In this document: positions 9,726 through 18,551 of the stretch, piece after piece
Layout of the letters: the number at the start of each line of letters is the position of its first letter
How positions within the stretch are numbered: position 1 is the stretch's first letter
Assembly: GCF_001510895.1 (NCBI RefSeq)
Contig: NZ_LPWA01000131.1
Coordinates: forward strand, 62,001-126,000
Length of the DNA stretch: 64,000 nt
Reading direction: 5' to 3'
Source: Mesorhizobium loti
GTDB taxonomy: Bacteria > Pseudomonadota > Alphaproteobacteria > Rhizobiales > Rhizobiaceae
Position numbers and translations under genes: made by a program
The notes under the pieces: model-generated
The model's input: only the letters and a program-made list of their open reading frames with translations
Told to the model about the DNA's origin: nothing
Database searches by the model: none

Positions 9726-12017
9726 ATGGCTGCTGAGGCTCCAACACTGAACCAACCGCTTTTCAGCCGGGCCGGCGTTCGCGACGGCCGCCGGTTGCTG
9801 GCGCTGCCCGGCGTGGTCGCGATCGTGGGCGCCATGATCACGGCTGCGATCTCGTTTGCGATCCTGGTCGGCGCGACGCCGATCGCGCCCAATGCCAACA
9901 CGACCTGGGCGCTGATCGCACTCAACGCCGTCTTCGTCCTGTTCCTGATCGCGCTGGTCGCCCGCGAGGTGCGGCGCATCGTCATGGCCCGGCGGCACGG
10001 CAGGGCTGCCTCGCGGCTGCATGTGCGCATCGTCGCCATGTTCGCGCTGGTCGCAGCCATCCCGGCGATCATGGTGGCGATCATCGCCTCGATCACGCTT
10101 GATATCGGCCTTGACCGCTGGTTCGAGATCCGGACCAAGACCATCGTCAATTCGTCGCTGTCGATCGCAGACGCCTATGTCCAGGAAAATGCGCGCAACC
10201 TGCAGGGCACGACACTGTCGATGGCCTATGATCTCGACGCTTCGCGCACGCTCTATGGCCTCGACCGCACCGGGTTCCTCAACCTCATGAACAAGGAAGC
10301 CGTTGGCCGCGGGCTGGCGCATGCGGCGCTGATCAAGCCGGATGGCTCCTTCGTGATGAGCGCCAAGACCGACGCCGACTTCGCCATGCCCGAGCCGCCG
10401 CCGGGCGCCGTCGATACCGCCGCAGACGGCAAGCCGGTGCTGATCGAGCCGCGCACCCGCAACATCATGGGCGCCATCGTCAAGCTGCGCGAGATCGAGG
10501 GCCTTTATCTCTACACGATCCGGCTGGTCGACCCCGAGGTGATCAGGGCGCGGCAGATCGTCAAATCCAACACCGACGAATACCGCAATCTCGAGGACAA
10601 CCGCCGCACCTCCCAGGTGGCCTTCGCGCTGCCGTACCTGTCGCTGACGCTCATCATCATCTTGTCGGCAATCTGGACCGGTATCGCGGTCGCCGACAGG
10701 CTGGTGCGGCCTATCCGCCAGCTGATCGGCGCGGCCGACGAAGTGGCGACCGGCAATCTCGACGTTGCCGTTCCCGTGCGCCAGTCCGACGGCGACGTCG
10801 CTTCGCTCGGCGAAACCTTCAACAACATGATCCTCGAGCTCAAATCGCAGCGCAACGAGCTGCTGTCGGCCAAGGATCTGATCGACGAGCGCCGGCGCTT
10901 CTCGGAGGCGGTGCTGGCCGGCGTGACCGCGGGTGTCATCGGCGTCGATCCCTATGGCATCATCACCATCGTCAATCGCTCGGCCGAAACGATGCTCGCG
11001 ATCTCGGCAAGTGCTGCGCTCGGACAGAACCTGTCGGCCATCCTGCCGCATGTCGGCCGCGTCTTCGAGATCGGGCGCCAGTCCGGCAAGCCGGTCTATC
11101 GCGAGCAGGTGACTTTCTTCCGCACCGGCATGGAACGGACTTTCAACGTCCAGATCACCGTCGAGGGCGGAGACGACGGCTCGGAAGAAAAATCCTATGT
11201 CGTCACCGTCGACGACATCACCGATCTCGTCCAGGCGCAGCGCTCTTCGGCCTGGGCTGACGTGGCGCGGCGCATCGCACACGAGATCAAGAATCCGCTG
11301 ACGCCGATCCAGCTGTCGGCCGAGCGCATCAGGCGCCGTTACGGCAAGGTCATCACCGAGGACCGCGAGGTCTTCGATCAATGCACCGACACCATCATCC
11401 GCCAGGTCGAGGATATCGGCCGCATGGTCGACGAATTCTCGGCCTTCGCCCGCATGCCGAAGCCGGAGATGAAGGTCATCGATTTGCGCGAGTCGCTTCG
11501 TGAGGCGTCGTTCCTGGTGGAAGTCAGCCGCTCTGACATTGCCTTCCAGCGCGATTTTGGCAACGAGCCGCTCAAGGGCACGTTCGACAGCCGTCTGATG
11601 GCGCAGGCCTTCGGCAACGTCATCAAGAACGCCGCCGAGGCTATTGACGGACTTGATGCGAAAGACCGTTCCGACGGCACAATCCGGATTCAAGCCGGGC
11701 GCCAAGATGGCGCCATAAGAATCGACGTAATCGACAATGGCAAAGGGCTGCCGCGCGAGAATCGCCAGCGGCTGCTCGAGCCTTACATGACGACGCGCGA
11801 AAAAGGCACCGGCCTTGGCCTCGCTATCGTCAAGAAGATCGTGGAGGACCATGGCGGCCGGCTCGAATTGCACGACGCGCCGCCGGATTTCCACGGCGGC
11901 CGGGGCGCGATGATCTCGATCATCCTGCCGCCGGCGGCGGTCGTAGCCGCGCCGCCACGCGGCGAAGGCCGCAACGAACACGAACGAGAAACTGAAAAGG
12001 TCGGTAATGGCGTCTGA
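9726..12017 (+). CDS. ntrY: Membrane sensor kinase NtrY
   Basis: 763-residue membrane histidine kinase paired with NtrX. The amino-terminal half has hydrophobic segments at about 20-50 (VVAIVGAMITAAISFAILVG), 60-80 and 100-120, a periplasmic sensory stretch, then a further transmembrane helix near 305-325. A HAMP domain, a PAS domain (about 385-480) and the kinase core IAHEIKNPLTPIQLSAERIRRRYG follow; the ATPase boxes are VIKNAAEAI, VIDNGKGLP and KGTGLGLAIVKKIV. The last 11 bases overlap the ntrX start. NtrY has been linked to nitrogen, redox and envelope control in rhizobia and Brucella; the signal sensed here is unknown. Two GTTGCATA repeats lie upstream at about 9663-9692. Confidence 0.95.
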   Translation: MAAEAPTLNQPLFSRAGVRDGRRLLALPGVVAIVGAMITAAISFAILVGATPIAPNANTTWALIALNAVFVLFLIALVAREVRRIVMARRHGRAASRLHVRIVAMFALVAAIPAIMVAIIASITLDIGLDRWFEIRTKTIVNSSLSIADAYVQENARNLQGTTLSMAYDLDASRTLYGLDRTGFLNLMNKEAVGRGLAHAALIKPDGSFVMSAKTDADFAMPEPPPGAVDTAADGKPVLIEPRTRNIMGAIVKLREIEGLYLYTIRLVDPEVIRARQIVKSNTDEYRNLEDNRRTSQVAFALPYLSLTLIIILSAIWTGIAVADRLVRPIRQLIGAADEVATGNLDVAVPVRQSDGDVASLGETFNNMILELKSQRNELLSAKDLIDERRRFSEAVLAGVTAGVIGVDPYGIITIVNRSAETMLAISASAALGQNLSAILPHVGRVFEIGRQSGKPVYREQVTFFRTGMERTFNVQITVEGGDDGSEEKSYVVTVDDITDLVQAQRSSAWADVARRIAHEIKNPLTPIQLSAERIRRRYGKVITEDREVFDQCTDTIIRQVEDIGRMVDEFSAFARMPKPEMKVIDLRESLREASFLVEVSRSDIAFQRDFGNEPLKGTFDSRLMAQAFGNVIKNAAEAIDGLDAKDRSDGTIRIQAGRQDGAIRIDVIDNGKGLPRENRQRLLEPYMTTREKGTGLGLAIVKKIVEDHGGRLELHDAPPDFHGGRGAMISIILPPAAVVAAPPRGEGRNEHERETEKVGNGV

Positions 12018-13368
12018 CATTCTTATCGTCGATGACGAGGAAGACATCCGCGAACTCGTCGCCGGTATCCTGAGCGACGAAGGTCACGAAACCCGCACGG
12101 CACACGATGCCGACAGCGCGCTTGCAGCAATTGCTGATAGGGCGCCGCGGCTGATTTTCCTCGATATCTGGCTGCAGGGCTCGCGCCTTGACGGCCTGGC
12201 GCTGCTCGACGAGATCAAGACGATGCATCCGAACATGCCGGTGGTGATGATCTCCGGCCATGGCAACATCGAAACGGCAGTCTCGGCGATCCGGCGCGGC
12301 GCCTATGATTTCATCGAGAAGCCGTTCAAGGCCGATCGCCTCATCCTGATCGCGGAACGCGCGCTGGAGACGTCCAAATTGCGGCGCGAGGTCTCCGACC
12401 TCAAGCTGCGCAGCGGCGAGACCTTCGACCTGATCGGCATGTCGTCGGCGATGAGCCAGCTGCGGCAGACCATCGAGCGCGTCGCGCCGACCAACAGCCG
12501 CGTCATGATCATCGGCCCGTCCGGCTCCGGCAAGGAACTGACGGCGCGCGCCATCCACACGCTGTCGGCGCGCAAGGGGGGACCGTTCGTGACGCTGAGC
12601 GCCGCCACCATCACGCCCGAGCGCATGGAGATCGAGCTGTTCGGCACCGAGTCGAACGGTACCGAGCGCAAGGTAGGCGCGCTGGAAGAGGCGCATCGCG
12701 GCATCCTCTACATCGACGAAATTGCCGACATGCCGCGCGAGACGCAGAACAAGATCCTGCGCGTCCTGGTCGAGCAGCAGTTCGAACGGGTAGGGGGCAC
12801 CAAGCGGGTCAAGGTCGACGTCCGCATCATCTCCTCGACGGCGCAAAACCTGGAGGCGATGATCGCCGACGGCCGCTTCCGCGAGGACCTCTATCATCGC
12901 CTGGCGGTGGTTCCGGTGATGGTCCCGGGTCTCGCCGAGCGGCGCGAGGATATCCCTTATCTCGTCGATAATTTCATGAAGCAGATCGCGCGCCAGGCCG
13001 GCATCAAGCCGCGCCGCATCGGCGACGACGCTTTAGCCGTGCTGCAGGCGCATAACTGGCCCGGCAACGTCCGCCAGCTCCGCAACAATGTCGAGCGGCT
13101 GATGATCCTGGCGCGCGGCGGCGACGCGGATGCGCCGATCACCGCCGACCTTCTGCCCTCCGAGATCGGCGACGTCATGCCGCGCACGCCCAACCAGTCG
13201 GACCAGCACATCATGGCGCTGCCGCTGCGCGAGGCGCGCGAACAGTTCGAGAAGGATTATCTGATCGCCCAGATCAACCGCTTCGGCGGCAACATCTCGA
13301 AGACGGCCGAATTCATCGGCATGGAGCGCTCGGCCCTGCACCGCAAGCTGAAGTCGCTGGGCGTCTAA
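12007..13368 (+). CDS. ntrX: Response regulator NtrX
   Basis: 453 residues: receiver domain with DDEEDIRE and phospho-Asp in FLDIWLQGSRLDG, AAA+ domain with Walker A GPSGSGKELTARA and Walker B GILYIDEIADMP, then a Fis-type carboxyl end (NISKTAEFIGMERSALHRKLKSLGV). The GAFTGA loop needed to contact sigma-54 is not there; the equivalent place reads TESNGTERKVGALEEA. This is also the case in other alphaproteobacterial NtrX proteins, so it probably regulates sigma-70 promoters or acts as a repressor. It overlaps ntrY by 11 bases and is followed by two dispersed palindromic repeats. Confidence 0.95.
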   Translation: MASDILIVDDEEDIRELVAGILSDEGHETRTAHDADSALAAIADRAPRLIFLDIWLQGSRLDGLALLDEIKTMHPNMPVVMISGHGNIETAVSAIRRGAYDFIEKPFKADRLILIAERALETSKLRREVSDLKLRSGETFDLIGMSSAMSQLRQTIERVAPTNSRVMIIGPSGSGKELTARAIHTLSARKGGPFVTLSAATITPERMEIELFGTESNGTERKVGALEEAHRGILYIDEIADMPRETQNKILRVLVEQQFERVGGTKRVKVDVRIISSTAQNLEAMIADGRFREDLYHRLAVVPVMVPGLAERREDIPYLVDNFMKQIARQAGIKPRRIGDDALAVLQAHNWPGNVRQLRNNVERLMILARGGDADAPITADLLPSEIGDVMPRTPNQSDQHIMALPLREAREQFEKDYLIAQINRFGGNISKTAEFIGMERSALHRKLKSLGV

Positions 13369-13369
13369 A

Positions 13370-13413
13370 GCAATTCCAGGAAAAGTGCGCAGCGGTTTTC
13401 CGTCCGGAATTGC
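13370..13413. repeat. RIME-like dispersed palindrome, copy 1
   Basis: A 44-bp imperfect palindrome bounded by GCAATTCC and GGAATTGC with the core GAAAAGTGCGCAGCGG. The same core occurs at 13429 and 16242, and in variant form at about 39959, 40032 and 53622. It starts two bases after the ntrX stop and could fold in the transcript. Confidence 0.8.
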
Positions 13414-13428
13414 GACAGACCAAAGAGA

Positions 13429-13496
13429 GCAATTCCAGGAAAAGTGCGCAGCGGTTAGGCTCGGCGGCTTCGCCGCAGCCTTCCGTCCGGAATTGC
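13429..13496. repeat. RIME-like dispersed palindrome, copy 2, with nested hairpin insertion
   Basis: Identical in its flanks to copy 1 (GCAATTCCAGGAAAAGTGCG at the left, TTCCGTCCGGAATTGC at the right) but split by a clean 24-bp insertion at 13457-13480. The insertion folds by itself: GGCT plus CGGCG pair with CGCCG plus AGCC around a GCTT loop, with one bulged C. It sits between ntrX and the D-amino-acid transaminase gene. Confidence 0.8.
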
Positions 13497-13592
13497 CTAA
13501 AAGACTCCAGGGCCGCGGTTGGTCCATCCGATTGTTCATTACGACAGCGGCGGAATCGCCTAAGAAAGCCGGACATTTCCCCGAGGTAACCC

Positions 13593-14456
13593 ATGCCGCG
13601 CATTGCCTATGTCAACGGGCGCTACGTCGCCCATGCCCAAGCCCACGTCCATATCGAGGACCGGGGCTATCAGTTCGCCGACGGCGTCTATGAGGTCTGC
13701 GAGGTAGCGCGCGGCTTTATCGTCGACATGCCGCGTCATCTTGCCCGGCTCAAGCGCTCGCTGAAGGAGCTGTCGATCGCCTGGCCGGTCTCGGAGGGCG
13801 TCCTTCCGATGCTGCTGCGCGAGGTGGTGCGCCGCAACCATGTCGTCAACGGTCTCGTCTATGTCCAGGTGACGCGTGGCGTCGCTAGCCGTGAATTCGT
13901 CTTCCCGGCGGCGGGAACCAAGTCGGCCCTGGTGATAACCGCCCGGAAAGCCGATCCCGCCGCCGCTGCCAGCCGCGTCGAGACCGGCATCAAGGTCATC
14001 ACCGTGCCGGAGAATCGCTGGGACCGCGTCGACATCAAGAGCACCGGCCTCTTGCCCAATGTGCTCGCCAAGCAGAAGGCCAAGGAAGCCGGCGCCCAGG
14101 AGGCCTGGTTCGTCGACACGGATGGCACAGTCAAGGAAGGCGGCTCGTCCAACGCCTGGATCATCACCAGGGACGGCGTTCTGGTGACGCGGCCGGCCGA
14201 ACACGGGATCCTGCGCGGCATCACGCGCACGACGCTGTTCGATGTCGCCGCCAAGCTCGGTCTGAAGATCGAGGAACGCGGCTTTTCGGTCGCCGAAGCC
14301 AAGGCCGCGCGCGAGGCTTTCATCAGCTCCGCGACGACGATCGCCATGCCGGTGGTCGAGATCGACGGCGCGCCGGTCGCAAACGGCCACCCCGGCTCCA
14401 TGACACTTTCGTTGCGGCAGGCATTTTTTGACATTGCGGAAAAAAGTCCAGCCTGA
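13593..14456 (+). CDS. dat: D-amino-acid aminotransferase (class IV, PLP)
   Basis: Fold-type IV PLP transaminase, 287 residues. The family signatures are HIEDRGYQFADGVYEV near residues 20-35, the PLP lysine in DIKSTGLLPNVLAKQ at about 148-162, and VKEGGSSNAWII at about 180-190. D-alanine aminotransferases of this family convert D-Ala plus 2-oxoglutarate to pyruvate plus D-Glu, supplying peptidoglycan precursors; branched-chain or 4-amino-4-deoxychorismate activity cannot be excluded by reading alone. In many Rhizobiales this gene lies between ntrX and hfq, as here. A GAGG lies about nine bases before the ATG. Confidence 0.85.
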   Translation: MPRIAYVNGRYVAHAQAHVHIEDRGYQFADGVYEVCEVARGFIVDMPRHLARLKRSLKELSIAWPVSEGVLPMLLREVVRRNHVVNGLVYVQVTRGVASREFVFPAAGTKSALVITARKADPAAAASRVETGIKVITVPENRWDRVDIKSTGLLPNVLAKQKAKEAGAQEAWFVDTDGTVKEGGSSNAWIITRDGVLVTRPAEHGILRGITRTTLFDVAAKLGLKIEERGFSVAEAKAAREAFISSATTIAMPVVEIDGAPVANGHPGSMTLSLRQAFFDIAEKSPA

Positions 14457-14530
14457 TAACCGCAAAGGTGGAATGAACCTCAACTATCTCGTTCTGCTTG
14501 TCGTTTAGAGGCAAGAGGGGGTTTGCGCGC

Positions 14531-14559
14531 TTGACAGGTGCCGCGTAATTTGGCGCATT
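14531..14559 (+). promoter_or_regulatory. Candidate sigma-70 promoter for hfq-hflX
   Basis: A perfect TTGACA at 14531-14536, with CGCATT 17 bases further as a weak -10 element. It lies 40-68 bases before the hfq ATG, in the 142-base gap after the transaminase gene. Confidence 0.4.
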
Positions 14560-14598
14560 GGCCCGCAGACCGAAGGGGATCGGCGAAAGACAAAAACA

Positions 14599-14844
14599 AT
14601 GGCGGAACGATCGCAAAACCTTCAGGACCTGTTCCTGAATTCAGTTCGCAAGAGCAAGAATCCACTTACCATCTTCCTCATCAACGGTGTGAAGCTGACC
14701 GGCGTCGTCACTTCGTTCGACAATTTTTGTGTGTTGTTGCGGCGTGACGGGCATTCCCAGCTCGTCTACAAGCACGCCATTTCCACGATCATGCCGAGCC
14801 AGCCGGTTCAGATGTTCGATGGCGAGGAAAGCCAGGGCGCCTGA
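14599..14844 (+). CDS. hfq: RNA chaperone Hfq
   Basis: 81-residue Sm-like RNA chaperone that pairs small RNAs with mRNAs. The Sm1 motif QDLFLNSVRKSKNPLTIFLINGVKLTGVVTSFDNFCVLL and the Sm2 motif YKHAISTIMP are both intact, with the distal-face and rim residues in the usual places. The carboxyl tail is short (QPVQMFDGEESQGA), as is normal for alphaproteobacteria. hflX begins on the base after its stop codon, so the two are translated in tandem. Confidence 0.98.
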   Translation: MAERSQNLQDLFLNSVRKSKNPLTIFLINGVKLTGVVTSFDNFCVLLRRDGHSQLVYKHAISTIMPSQPVQMFDGEESQGA

Positions 14845-16233
14845 TTGGCACGTGAGAAGGACGCGGACCGCAGCGTTCGCGGAAAACAAGGACACCAGCT
14901 CGGGCCGGAAGCCAAGGATCCGACCCGGGCGGTCGTCATTGTGCCTGTGCTTACGCGCCTGCCGCGCAGCGACGACGATTCGAGCCGCCCGCGTCTGAGC
15001 CGCTCGGCCGATGCACGCCACGACGAGGCGGTCGGCCTTGCCAGCGCCATCGATCTCAATCCGGTCCACACGGCCGTGGTGACGGTCACCGATCCGCGCC
15101 CGGCAACGCTGCTTGGCAGCGGCAAGGTGGCGGAGTTCGCCGACATCGTGAAGGAACGCAAGGCGGAACTGGTCATCGTCGACCATCCCCTGACGCCGGT
15201 GCAGCAGCGCAACCTCGAAAAGGAACTGAACGCCAAGGTGCTCGACCGCACCGGGCTGATTCTCGAGATCTTCGGCGAGCGCGCCAGGACCAAGGAAGGC
15301 ACGCTCCAGGTGGAGCTGGCGCATCTCAACTACCAGAAGGGCCGGCTGGTGCGCAGCTGGACCCACCTCGAACGCCAGCGCGGCGGCGCCGGTTTCCTCG
15401 GCGGTCCCGGCGAAACGCAGATCGAATCGGACCGGCGCATCCTGCAGGACAAGATCACCAAGCTGAAGCATGAGCTGGAGACGGTTCGCCGCACGCGCGA
15501 CCTGCATCGCGCCAAGCGCAAGAAGGTGCCATTCCCGGTTGTGGCGATCGTCGGCTACACCAATGCCGGAAAGTCGACGCTGTTCAACCGGATGACCGGG
15601 GCAGGGGTGCTCGCCGAGGACATGCTGTTCGCCACGCTCGACCCGACATTGCGCCGCGTGCGCCTGCCGCATGGCACGCCGATCATCCTGTCGGACACGG
15701 TCGGCTTCATCTCGGATCTGCCGACGCATCTGGTCGCGGCCTTCCGGGCGACGCTCGAAGAGGTTGTCGAGGCCGATCTCGTGCTGCATCTGCGCGACAT
15801 TTCCGATCCGGACACGGCGGCACAGGCCGAGGATGTCGAGCGCATCCTTGGCGACCTCGGCGTCGATGCCGCCGACACCGGCCGTGTGATCGAGGTGTGG
15901 AACAAGATCGACCTGCTTGACGAAGGCAATCGCGAACGCCTGCTTGCCGAGAGCGCCGGCGGCAAGGCGCCGCCGATCGCGATATCGGCGGCGACAGGCG
16001 AGGGCATCGACGCGCTGAAGGCACTCATCGAGACCAGGGTGTCGGGCGAGTTGGAAACCATGACTGTCACGCTGAGCCCCGCTGAGCTCGGCCAGGTCGA
16101 CTGGCTCTACCGCAACGGCGACGTTGTCTCGCGGGCCGACAATGAGGATGGCAGCGTCACCATCTCGCTGACGGCGACACACAGTGCCCGCCAGGAGATC
16201 GAGAGCCGGCTCCACCGCAGGAACCACGGCTAA
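14845..16233 (+). CDS. hflX: Ribosome-associated GTPase HflX
   Basis: 462-residue GTPase that splits stalled 70S ribosomes. An amino-terminal HflX domain (about 30-200, with RPATLLGSGKV and the glycine-rich GGAGFLGGPGETQIESDRR) precedes the G domain: G1 GYTNAGKSTLF, G2 around FATLDPTLR, G3 DTVGFISDLP, G4 NKID. The start is taken as the TTG directly after the hfq stop (TGATTG). The tail reads ARQEIESRLHRR. It converges on mazG, with a dispersed palindrome between them. Confidence 0.93.
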   Translation: MAREKDADRSVRGKQGHQLGPEAKDPTRAVVIVPVLTRLPRSDDDSSRPRLSRSADARHDEAVGLASAIDLNPVHTAVVTVTDPRPATLLGSGKVAEFADIVKERKAELVIVDHPLTPVQQRNLEKELNAKVLDRTGLILEIFGERARTKEGTLQVELAHLNYQKGRLVRSWTHLERQRGGAGFLGGPGETQIESDRRILQDKITKLKHELETVRRTRDLHRAKRKKVPFPVVAIVGYTNAGKSTLFNRMTGAGVLAEDMLFATLDPTLRRVRLPHGTPIILSDTVGFISDLPTHLVAAFRATLEEVVEADLVLHLRDISDPDTAAQAEDVERILGDLGVDAADTGRVIEVWNKIDLLDEGNRERLLAESAGGKAPPIAISAATGEGIDALKALIETRVSGELETMTVTLSPAELGQVDWLYRNGDVVSRADNEDGSVTISLTATHSARQEIESRLHRRNHG

Positions 16234-16241
16234 GTCACAGA

Positions 16242-16285
16242 GCAATTCCAGGAAAAGTGTGTAGCGGTTTTCCGTCAGGAATTGC
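16242..16285. repeat. RIME-like dispersed palindrome, copy 3
   Basis: A 44-bp palindrome nearly identical to the 13370 copy (core GAAAAGTGTGTAGCGG, ends GCAATTCC/GGAATTGC), filling the gap between the convergent hflX and mazG genes. The position would let it act as a bidirectional 3' structure. Confidence 0.8.
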
Positions 16286-16298
16286 GTAGAACAAACAC

Positions 16299-17123
16299 TT
16301 ATTTGGCGCTTTTTGCCTGCTGCCAGAGTGCTTCCATCTCGTCCAGCGTCGCTTTCTCCAGTGAACTGCCGGAAGCATCGAGCGCCTGTTCGACATAGTG
16401 GAAGCGCGAGCGGAATTTCTCGTTGGTGCCGCTGAGCGCGGCTTCGGCATCGAGCTTCAAATGGCGGCCAAGATTGACGACGGCAAACAGCATGTCGCCA
16501 AACTCGTCCTTGATGGGTGCCGCGTCGCCCGTGGCGAGCGCCTCGCGCAATTCACCGATCTCTTCCTCTATTTTGTCGAGGATGGGCGCTGCCTCGCTCC
16601 AGTCGAAACCGACGCGGGCAGCCTTCTCCTGCAGCTTGAGCGCGCGGGTCAGGGCAGGGAGCGCAACCGGCACACTGTCGAGAAAACCCTTGCCGTGATC
16701 TTCCGGATCAAGGCCGCGCGCGATGCGGGCGTTGCGCTTGTCGGCCTTCTCCGCCGCCTTGATCTTCTCCCACATGCCCTTGGCCATGCCGGCGCTGCGC
16801 GCCTTCTCGTCGCCGAAAACATGCGGATGGCGGCGGATCATCTTGGTGGTGATGGCTTCGACGACATCGCCGAAGGCGAACTCGCCGGCCTCTTCCGCCA
16901 TCTGCGCGTGATAGACGACCTGCAGCAGCAGATCGCCCAGCTCCTCGCGCAGATCATCGAGATCGCCGCGCACGATGGCATCCGCCACCTCATAAGCCTC
17001 CTCGATCGTGTAGGGCGAGATGGTGGAAAAATTCTGCTCGATGTCCCAAGGGCAGCCGGTCTTCGGCGCCCTGAGCGCGGCCATGATCTCGATCAGCCGG
17101 GAAATGTCCTTCGAGGGTTTCAT
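16299..17123 (-). CDS. mazG: Nucleoside triphosphate pyrophosphohydrolase MazG
   Basis: Hydrolyses NTPs and dNTPs to monophosphates, cleaning aberrant nucleotides. 274 residues from the chosen ATG (MKPSKDISRL), similar to the 263 of E. coli MazG. Both tandem MazG domains show their metal-binding acidic helices: EEAYEVADAI and REELGDLLLQVVYHAQMAEE in the first half, EEIGELREAL and DEFGDMLFAVVNLGRHL in the second. The signature CPWDIEQNFSTISPYTIEEAYE is intact. An upstream in-frame start at 17144 adds only a basic leader (MRARVRC) and is less likely. Confidence 0.93.
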   Translation of the reverse strand: MKPSKDISRLIEIMAALRAPKTGCPWDIEQNFSTISPYTIEEAYEVADAIVRGDLDDLREELGDLLLQVVYHAQMAEEAGEFAFGDVVEAITTKMIRRHPHVFGDEKARSAGMAKGMWEKIKAAEKADKRNARIARGLDPEDHGKGFLDSVPVALPALTRALKLQEKAARVGFDWSEAAPILDKIEEEIGELREALATGDAAPIKDEFGDMLFAVVNLGRHLKLDAEAALSGTNEKFRSRFHYVEQALDASGSSLEKATLDEMEALWQQAKSAK

Positions 17124-17205
17124 GCAACGAACCCTAGCGCGCACCGCGGCGGGCGACCAATCCCGCCGGTGGGCAAAAGCCTATTGTCCACAGTTGCGGC
17201 TCTTC

Positions 17206-18390
17206 TCAGTCGAGCACCGAGACGATCGCCTTGGCGAGGTCGTCCATGCCATCCTCCGGCAGGCCGGCCACGTTGATGCGGCTGTCGCCCACCATATAGA
17301 CGGCGTGCTCGGTGCGCAGGCGCTCGACCTGTGCCTCCGTCAGCCCAAGCCTCGAAAACATGCCGCGATGACTGGCGACGAAATCGAAGCGGTCGGAGTT
17401 GGATTGCCGGCGCAGCGCCTCGGCGAAGGCGACGCGCAGCCTGAGCATGCGCAGCCGCATCTCCTCGAGTTCCGTCTCCCAGTCCTTTTTCAGGTCGGCG
17501 TCTTCCAGCACCATGCGCACCGCCGCCGCGCCATGGTCCGGCGGCATTGAATAAAGCGCGCGCGCCGCTGCCAGCATCTGGCTCATCGCCACATCCGCCT
17601 GCGCGCCGTCCTTGGCTATGATCATCGCGGCACCGACGCGGTCGCGATAGACGGCAAAGTTTTTCGAGCAGCTCGAGGCGACGACCATTTCCGGCACCTT
17701 TTCGGCGAGCAGCCGCAGGCCGGCGGCATCGGCGTCGAGGCCTTCGCCAAAACCCTGATAGGCGATGTCGACGAAGGGCAGCAGGCCGCGCTCCAGCAGG
17801 ACGTCGGCGACCTTGGCCCACTGCGCGGCATCGAGATTGGCGCCGGTCGGGTTGTGGCAGCAGCCATGCAACAGCACGACATCGCCGCTATTGGCGGTCT
17901 TCAGTGCCGCCAGCATGTCGTCGAATCGGACGGCGCCGGAGGTGGCGTCGAAATAGGGATAGTCGCGCACCTGCAGGCCGGCGGCGCGCATCACCGGCAA
18001 GTGGTTCGGCCAGGTAGGGTCGGACAGCCAGACCGTCGCGCCGGCACGCGTGCGCTGCAAAAGCTCGGCCACCAGCCTGAGCGCGCCCGATCCGCCAGGC
18101 GCCTGCGCGGCGCGGATGCGCGAAAGATCGGCCTTGTCGCCGAAGGCGAGCTTGATCATCGCGGCGTTGAAGCCGGTATCGCCGGCAAGGCCGAGATAGG
18201 TTTTGGTGTCCTGGCTCGCGAGCAGCCGCTTCTCGGCCTCACGCACGGCGCGCATCACCGGTGTCCTGCCGTCGCGGTCCTTATAGACGCCAACGCCGAG
18301 ATCGACCTTGCCGGGGCGCGTATCGGCGCGATAGAGGCCGATCAAGGCGAGGATCTTGTCGGCGGGCGCGGGCTGCAGGGTTTCGAACAT
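17206..18390 (-). CDS. Aromatic/aspartate aminotransferase (class I, PLP)
   Basis: 394-residue fold-type I aminotransferase of the AspC/TyrB type. It begins MFETLQPAPADKILALIGLYRADTRPGKVDLGVGVYKD, a hallmark of this subgroup. LLHGCCHNPTG carries the conserved Asn-Pro-Thr-Gly, and the PLP lysine lies in SSCSKNFAVYRDRVG, with the substrate-carboxylate arginine near the carboxyl end. Aromatic or aspartate preference cannot be decided from sequence. It is alone on the minus strand, 82 bases upstream of mazG. Confidence 0.88.
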   Translation of the reverse strand: MFETLQPAPADKILALIGLYRADTRPGKVDLGVGVYKDRDGRTPVMRAVREAEKRLLASQDTKTYLGLAGDTGFNAAMIKLAFGDKADLSRIRAAQAPGGSGALRLVAELLQRTRAGATVWLSDPTWPNHLPVMRAAGLQVRDYPYFDATSGAVRFDDMLAALKTANSGDVVLLHGCCHNPTGANLDAAQWAKVADVLLERGLLPFVDIAYQGFGEGLDADAAGLRLLAEKVPEMVVASSCSKNFAVYRDRVGAAMIIAKDGAQADVAMSQMLAAARALYSMPPDHGAAAVRMVLEDADLKKDWETELEEMRLRMLRLRVAFAEALRRQSNSDRFDFVASHRGMFSRLGLTEAQVERLRTEHAVYMVGDSRINVAGLPEDGMDDLAKAIVSVLD

Positions 18391-18516
18391 CGATCAGGCT
18401 CCAATGGCGGCGGAGTGATACGCAAATCGGCCGCGCTTCGCCAGCGGTTTCCTTCCGGCAGCCGGCCCTGGCCGCAACGAGCGAGGGCTTGCCGCCGCAG
18501 AAAACTGCCTGTCGTC

Positions 18517-18545
18517 GGGATTAAAACCTTGTCCTGTTCCGTAAA
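18517..18545 (+). promoter_or_regulatory. Candidate ECF-type promoter for the sigma factor operon
   Basis: GGGATT (18517-18522) and CGTAAA (18540-18545) are 17 bases apart, a layout like ECF sigma promoters with GGAAC-like -35 and CGT-containing -10 elements. It stops only six bases before the first ATG, implying a very short leader or initiation at the second ATG (18564). Autoregulation is an inference. Confidence 0.35.
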
Positions 18546-18551
18546 CAGGGC

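Noticed and set aside
9714..12047. Minus-strand open frame of 777 residues opposite ntrY
   Set aside because: Mirror of the ntrY codons; no recognisable motif.
14641..16245. Minus-strand open frame of 534 residues opposite hfq/hflX
   Set aside because: Overlaps two certain genes and lacks family features.
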